Positions 59,024 through 64,000 of a DNA stretch of 64,000 bases are shown in pieces (positions within the stretch are counted from its first letter, which is position 1; each line of letters starts with the position of its first letter). The DNA comes from Phoronis australis (Eukaryota; Phoronida; Phoronidae). Location of the stretch: the NCBI GenBank assembly GCA_002633005.1, contig NMRA01000479.1, positions 92,730 to 156,729 on the forward strand, given 5' to 3'. The translations under genes and the position numbers were made by a program. A model generated the notes under the pieces. The model did not search any database. It was given only the letters and a program-made list of their open reading frames with translations, and was not told the DNA's origin.

Positions 59024-62000
59024 CTGAAACGACAAAGAAAGTTACGATAACTGACATCACGCTGAAATTGTGGTGGCCAAATAGTTATAGACTACACACA
59101 TTGATAACAAATGACTGATCCTAAAATGAGATAATATGTCCGACTCCCTATTAATGGCACTATGTAATATGTTGGGACATTTATGCATTTTAAAAATCAA
59201 ATGAATCCAGATTTGAAAAATAAATTTAGTTCAGACATGGCATACAATCGCCTACAGTTTTATACCTGTTTTGGCATGTGCAACAGAAGGTAGCCCAATT
59301 GAAAATATTAAGGCCCATATATCAATTTTACAACTAGGAATAGCTCACGACTGAACAAAAACCATTGCTTTCAAAAACATAAAATGCAACTGGTTTGTAA
59401 TTCTATACAAAACAGGCCACACGTACCACATCGTGAGCAGGCAGACAATCCTCGTGAAAGGCATGATGACAATAGAATATGACCACATTGCTTGCATGGC
59501 GCAGGTCTGAAAAAAAGAAGCAGACTGTATCGCAGGCCACAGTGTGGAAGTACGAAATGAAGGAGTTGACTGTATGACAGGTCACACAAAGTGAACATCT
59601 GAAATGAAGGAGTAGGCACTATTGCAGGTCGCTAAGAGTGCAGGTCTGAAATGAAGGAATAGACAGTATCACAAGAAGCACAGTATCGTCAAATCTGACT
59701 GCATTCAAGTTCTTTGAGAACTATGAGTAAATACATTTCATGCTTTGCATCCACAAAAAAAGAAAATATTTCCAGAAATTTTCAGCTTTGAAGACATCAT
59801 GGCTTAAGCCTTCATCAGTGTGATGTCTTGCCACTAGGTGTCGCTAGGCGTAATCCAGAGTTGTACATACTGCAGAGTCTGTCAGCATCATTGTCTCTGT
59901 TCATAGGATTATACTGTTTTGAAATCTAAACCGCCTTCCAGCATTCACTACTTGTACAAATTTGCCGTAATTATGCTTTAAAACGCGTTGTGTCCAAACT
60001 ACAATGGTTCTGCATGTTTGGAACATGCACGCTTTCACATTTACGTTGTTCAAAGTGATGCTGAAGTGAGACATTGGGTCCTAAACAGCAATGTCAAACC
60101 CTGTATTACGCCCAGTGACACCTAGCTGCAAGACATCACACTGATGAAGCTTCAGCCATGATACCTTCGAAGCCGAAAATTTCTGGTTATGTTTTCAACT
60201 TATCTATGATTGCAAAGCATGAAATGTATTCACTCATGTATGGAATATCGTGATGAACCTATTTAGAGATGTTCAGAGCTACTTTTGAATATGAGTACCT
60301 AAGTCTATCAAGTTATTCGAAAGTGGTGTACTTCAAGTTAATTTCTGAAATTGAATGTTTCAAAAAAGAAAACTTCTGACATTGGCTTAGATCTAATTCC
60401 AAAAATACTCTGAGCATTAAACTCAAAGAAATACTTTGACTTAATTTCTACACACCAATAGATACGCATGGTAAAATCTCACCAATTTTTAGACAGAATT
60501 ATTACTATTATTATTATTTTAACATTGTTATGAATACTCAAAATTTTTCAAAACATTGTACTAAAAGGACAACTTGAAAATGGTGTAGTATTAATTTGAC
60601 ATGACAATGAAAAAGTTAGTTTCACTCGTTTGTCCTGATGTGTTCTAAATTGGTGATATTGTACCTGACACAGACACACCCGAACTGTGTTCATTCTGAC
60701 ATCAACTCCGACCCTGACATACCAGAACTGAGTTCATTCTGTTATCAAATCAAACACATATCTGAGTTAAGACTCACTGTTGACAATAATTTTGCCGCGG
60801 CAAGCCTGGCATGTGTGATCTTCAACACGCATTGCTCGCTTCTGTGTGATGACCTGTCTCTCCAACAGGTGGACACAGTCGGCAACAAGTATCTTACAAC
60901 ATCCCTCCCGTAGTGAAATCTACAACAAAAACAAAGCGAGTAATGACAGTCAGAGTATAAATTTTAAATACAACTGAATAAAAGAAACAGTGCAGTCAAT
61001 GTTCCCATTTCAATTTGATATTTCTACATATTGCTAGAATGAGTTCACAGGACACATGACATTTGACAAGTGAATGTGTAGCTTTTACCATCTGATATTT
61101 ACAAAATTGAAATGCATGAAAACAGTGGCCTAAATCAGTTGTTTTTTTACAGAAGGTGTGATTTGATTGCTCATTTGAAAACACTTGTATGACTGGTACG
61201 GTCAACTCTGCCTTACAACATGTAGAAACATACAGTGACATACCTGCAGGTTGTAATCCTGAAGTATCTTAACTAGAGAGTCCCTGAGACCATGGATGAC
61301 CATGCCTTCACGAATTTTACCAATCAGTATTATAGGGTCCACGTCAGTACCAATGTTATGCATCAGACCCTTGATGAAGTCTGGGAATAAAACAGTCAAA
61401 TGGTACAACAGAAATGCTGTATTACATAATTATCAAAAGTATTCTAAGAAAAGGAGTTGTCATGACGACTGGGCAGAAGGGAATTGACTCATCTTCATCA
61501 GTGCAGGGAATTGACTCATCTTCATCAGTGCAGGGAATTGACTCATCTTCATCAGTGCAGGGAATTGACTCATCTTCATCAGTGCAGGGAATTGACTCAT
61601 TTTCATCAGTGCAGCCTACCTTCATGCACGAGAATGAAGGTGAACAAACAGGAAAGTTAGAAAGGAGGCTAAACAATCATGTAATTAGAATTTTGTTGAT
61701 ATCAAAGTCATTACCATTCATTTAATATGCTGTTAACAGCTGAAGTAGGCGTCACGGCAGGGGAAACAGTATCTTGCCTGATTACGTTAATGTTCTGTAC
61801 TACATATACAGTTGAAATTACGTATAATCAAATCAACATATCTGTTGAGAACAAAAAGCGTCCTGTTTTCAAGCTCACAATGCCTAAGGTATACCATTCT
61901 GATAAATAACAAAAAAAATTAAAATGCTTTTTCAAAATATTTTTAAAAATGCTTGACAGTCTGTTTTTTCCTGAAATTTTATAATTTTCTGCTTATATTT

Positions 62001-62543
62001 AAATGATGATGAAGTGATGTACTTGGTCCAATAGTCAACCAACATTTAAATGATGTAGGCTTATTTTTCATCTAATTCCATCTGCCAGACACATTTTGCC
62101 AGAAATCAGGAACAACCTGTTGAAAAATGAAGTTGCAAACTCTACTGCTTTTCATATACAGGCGTAAATATTATGAATGTGGAAGTTTAACAAATATCTT
62201 TAGCAATAGATCACAGAGACATAATAACCCTGAACTGATGTCATCTTGGGCCTTCCAGTACAGAAGATTTTGAATCAAAGTGTTATTGATATTACTCTTT
62301 TGTAACTAAGAGGATTATGCCAATACTATATCCCTAGTTGTCACTGCTTCACTAAAGTCTCTCATTAAAAACCTCAACATGAACAAATGACAGTAAGCCT
62401 ACCTGGCTTGTCAATAGAATAGTTGATGAGATCTGTCCACAACTCGCCGTCATTTTTTTCTTTACAAAAGTCAATGGCTTTGTTAACATCCTTTAGTTCA
62501 TTGGTGATCAGTTTAAGAGCTTGTTTGGAATCGCCCATTTTAT
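58958..62543 (-). CDS. VPS41: VPS41, HOPS complex subunit: 3' five coding exons (partial)
   Basis: Joining (minus strand) 62543-62403, 61380-61244, 60919-60778, 59506-59427 and 59023-58958 gives 187 residues plus stop with compatible phases throughout. The order is: MGDSKQALKLITNELKDVNK and GELWTDLINYSIDKP; GTDVDPIILIGKIREGM and LRDSLVKILQDYNLQ; REGCCKILVAD; CQAC; FYCHHAFHEDCLP; CVICNAQRRGPGTSAI. This matches the C-terminal clathrin-repeat and RING region of animal VPS41. VPS41 is the Rab7-side subunit of HOPS, which tethers late endosomes, lysosomes and autophagosomes, and also acts in dense-core vesicle biogenesis. The RING cysteines and histidines (CxxC, CHxxFHxxC, CxxC) are all present. 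Upstream exons lie in or beyond the N-gap. Confidence 0.95.
59427..59506 (-). CDS. VPS41: VPS41 coding exon with RING C-H-H-C segment
   Basis: Acceptor TTTTTTTCAG, donor GTACGT. Encodes LRHASNVVIFYCHHAFHEDC and LPAHDV. If the donor were skipped the frame would stop within seven codons, losing the last CxxC. Confidence 0.93.
59507..59690 (-). repeat. 47-bp tandem repeat copying the VPS41 splice acceptor
   Basis: Degenerate copies of GAAATGAAGGAGTAGACTGT ... CAGGTCT. Read on the minus strand they contain TTTCAG|ACCTGC at 59640-59651 and TTTCAG|ATG near 59590, the same 12 bases as the true acceptor at 59501-59512. Confidence 0.75.
59722..60239. mobile_element. Foldback element in a VPS41 intron (~518 bp)
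   Basis: The left segment (AATACATTTCATGCTTTGCA, ..., CATCAGTGTGATGTCTTGC, CTAGGTGTC.CT.GGCGTAAT.CAG) is the imperfect reverse complement of the right segment ending 60239. The arms are about 120-130 bp around a ~260-bp centre. No target duplication is certain. Confidence 0.7.
60778..60919 (-). CDS. VPS41: VPS41 coding exon with first RING CxxC
   Basis: Acceptor TTTTGTTGTAG, donor GTGAGT. Encodes ISLREGCCKILVADCVHLLE, a helical linker, and CQACRGKIIVN. Confidence 0.93.
61244..61380 (-). CDS. VPS41: VPS41 coding exon (clathrin-repeat region)
   Basis: Acceptor TTATTCCCAG, donor GTATGT. Encodes GLMHNIGTDVDPIILIGKIR and RDSLVKILQDYNLQ, very close to vertebrate VPS41. Confidence 0.95.
61480..61614. 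repeat. 27-bp minisatellite, five copies
   Basis: GGAATTGACTCATCTTCATC then AGTGCAG, five copies with one substitution. Open frames on both strands result from the 27-bp period. It lies in a VPS41 intron. Confidence 0.97.
62403..62543 (-). CDS. VPS41: VPS41 coding exon (clathrin-repeat region), most 5' in the window
   Basis: Acceptor CTTTCAG, donor GTAGGC. Encodes KMGDSKQALKLITNELKDVN and the GELWTDLINYSIDKP hallmark. It starts in phase 2, so an upstream exon is required. Confidence 0.94.
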
Positions 62544-62743
62544 CTGAAAGACAACAATATCACTATATGAAACAAGGTTTATATGCAAGACCAAAAATGC
62601 ATTCAATCAACCGTGTTTGAAAAAAGACAAAATACGTTTCTCAGTTTCATTTTTGATCTTAACCCTTATCCTGCTGAGCCTCTATTCAGACAACTTTCCC
62701 TGTGTGCTGAGCTAAGTAGGTCACCACTACTGCTGTGCACTAA

Positions 62744-63336
62744 GGGCTGTTCCAGCAAAATCGGTATGGGAGGGGGAGAAGGCACTTTTATTTCGTACCC
62801 ACCGCCCATATTTTTCATTTATTTCTCCAACCCATGATCCATAATTTTTTAATTATTTTTAATAGGTTAAAATATAAAATCCAACACTTGCAAACAAATT
62901 GCCTCCAGGAGGACCTGTTAAGAACTTAGATGATTGACAGACAAGAACTAGTTGTCTTGTCCAATATTGTCAAAAACTAAAGTAGCCTGTGATCAATACT
63001 TTTGGCAGCCACCAGGTGTCTCTGTCCACCATGTGTCTATAATTTCAATGAACATTTTTTCAAGTATAAGGATCTATGAATCTCAAACTGTGGCTTTTTG
63101 TATTGGGATAAGTTAGGATATATGCCAATTGCATTTTTTTGAGACGTAACAGCTGAAGTAACCAACCTGTCAACATTAACAAATGAGGTCAAAAAAATAC
63201 CACCCATTTTTAATGCCTCACTTCTTACAGGAACGACCACCCATAATTTGAGTTTTTTTCTGAAGACCACCACCCATGAATTTTTATTTCTATTGCCGTC
63301 CCCCCCCCTCCCACATGGATTTTACTGGAACAGCCC
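62744..63336. mobile_element. PIF/Harbinger-like MITE (593 bp, TAA target)
   Basis: GGGCTGTTCCAGCAAAATC at the left and the inverted GGGCTGTTCCAGTAAAATC at the right, continuing with TGGGAGGGGG, form about 35-bp inverted ends. TAA flanks both sides (62741-62743 and 63337-63339), the trinucleotide target expected for PIF/Harbinger. ACCACCCAT words repeat inside. No transposase. Confidence 0.82.
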
Positions 63337-63339
63337 TAA

Positions 63340-63603
63340 GCTGTTATGGAGGTCACCCAGACTAATGACCTAACAATTTTAAATTGGAAATTTGAAGGGG
63401 AAATATTAAATTAACAGAAAGGAAGTCAATACAAAACTTGTGCAGAATTTAATGGAGATTTTCACCATGTGTAAGTCTTTATCATAGCCTTGGTGAAAGT
63501 AAACTGATCCACTGTCATCCTCTCCCGTATGGCTCCAGCCATGTAATGAAACTATGTGTCTACACTTACATAAACCTGCCAATATCTCCCAAACTAGTAA
63601 TCA
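63340..63603. other. VPS41 intron sequence, no feature seen
   Basis: No exon matching VPS41 upstream of the MGDSKQAL exon is present before the gap. Confidence 0.5.
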
Positions 63604-63984
63604 NNNNNNNNNNNNNNNNNNNNNNNNNNNNNNNNNNNNNNNNNNNNNNNNNNNNNNNNNNNNNNNNNNNNNNNNNNNNNNNNNNNNNNNNNNNNNNNNN
63701 NNNNNNNNNNNNNNNNNNNNNNNNNNNNNNNNNNNNNNNNNNNNNNNNNNNNNNNNNNNNNNNNNNNNNNNNNNNNNNNNNNNNNNNNNNNNNNNNNNNN
63801 NNNNNNNNNNNNNNNNNNNNNNNNNNNNNNNNNNNNNNNNNNNNNNNNNNNNNNNNNNNNNNNNNNNNNNNNNNNNNNNNNNNNNNNNNNNNNNNNNNNN
63901 NNNNNNNNNNNNNNNNNNNNNNNNNNNNNNNNNNNNNNNNNNNNNNNNNNNNNNNNNNNNNNNNNNNNNNNNNNNNNNNNNNNN
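63604..63984. other. Assembly gap (run of N)
   Basis: About 381 undetermined bases. The next upstream VPS41 exon may lie here or beyond the window. Confidence 0.99.
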
Positions 63985-64000
63985 TGGTCACATATCTAAA

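Noticed and set aside
63566-63991. Open frame across the N-gap
   Set aside because: Consists almost entirely of undetermined bases.

Overview
This is metazoan genomic DNA. Genes are split by many GT-AG introns, the intergenic and intronic DNA is AT-rich and crowded with minisatellites and short transposons, there are no operons, and a recognisable animal VPS41 gene is present. The coding style, the YY1-type ATGGCGGC start region and the repeat families suggest a marine invertebrate bilaterian. I cannot name the species or the phylum from the sequence.

Layout. (1) 1-650: two 19-bp minisatellites and the last coding exon (467-553) of an unidentified plus-strand gene. (2) 2300-6005: mobile DNA, a candidate 2.7-kb element with CAGTGGCGGATC-type termini and a foldback element built from 16-bp repeats. 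(3) 7559-9611: an intact secreted LRR-Ig gene whose coding sequence lies in one exon. (4) 11186-11450: a solo-LTR-like insertion. (5) 12415-56429: one large plus-strand gene. I rebuilt 18 coding exons with GT-AG sites and matching phases at all 17 junctions. They give a 1008-residue protein with an N-terminal Met-Gly myristoylation-type start, a degenerate EF-hand region, and a six-bladed kelch propeller whose last blade is split by about 445 mostly low-complexity residues. (6) 58958 to the right edge: the 3' five coding exons of VPS41 (HOPS complex) on the minus strand, tail to tail with the kelch gene. The rest of VPS41 lies beyond the N-gap at 63604-63984.

The introns of the large gene hold a hAT MITE (8-bp target duplication), a foldback element with a decayed THAP zinc-finger frame, a 1.9-kb TTAA-flanked element, two palindromic MITEs, a CAGGGCTTGGAAT-ended element with a 6-bp target duplication, two blocks of a degenerate ~145-bp-period repeat, and over a dozen minisatellites. 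Two introns carry tandem duplications that copy the 3' splice site of the following exon.

The genes are not obviously related in function. VPS41 acts in endosome-lysosome tethering, the LRR-Ig protein should be secreted, and the kelch protein is probably a membrane-attached cytosolic scaffold (inference). All coordinates come from reading the sequence by eye. Homology calls rest on recognising motifs, not on database searches.
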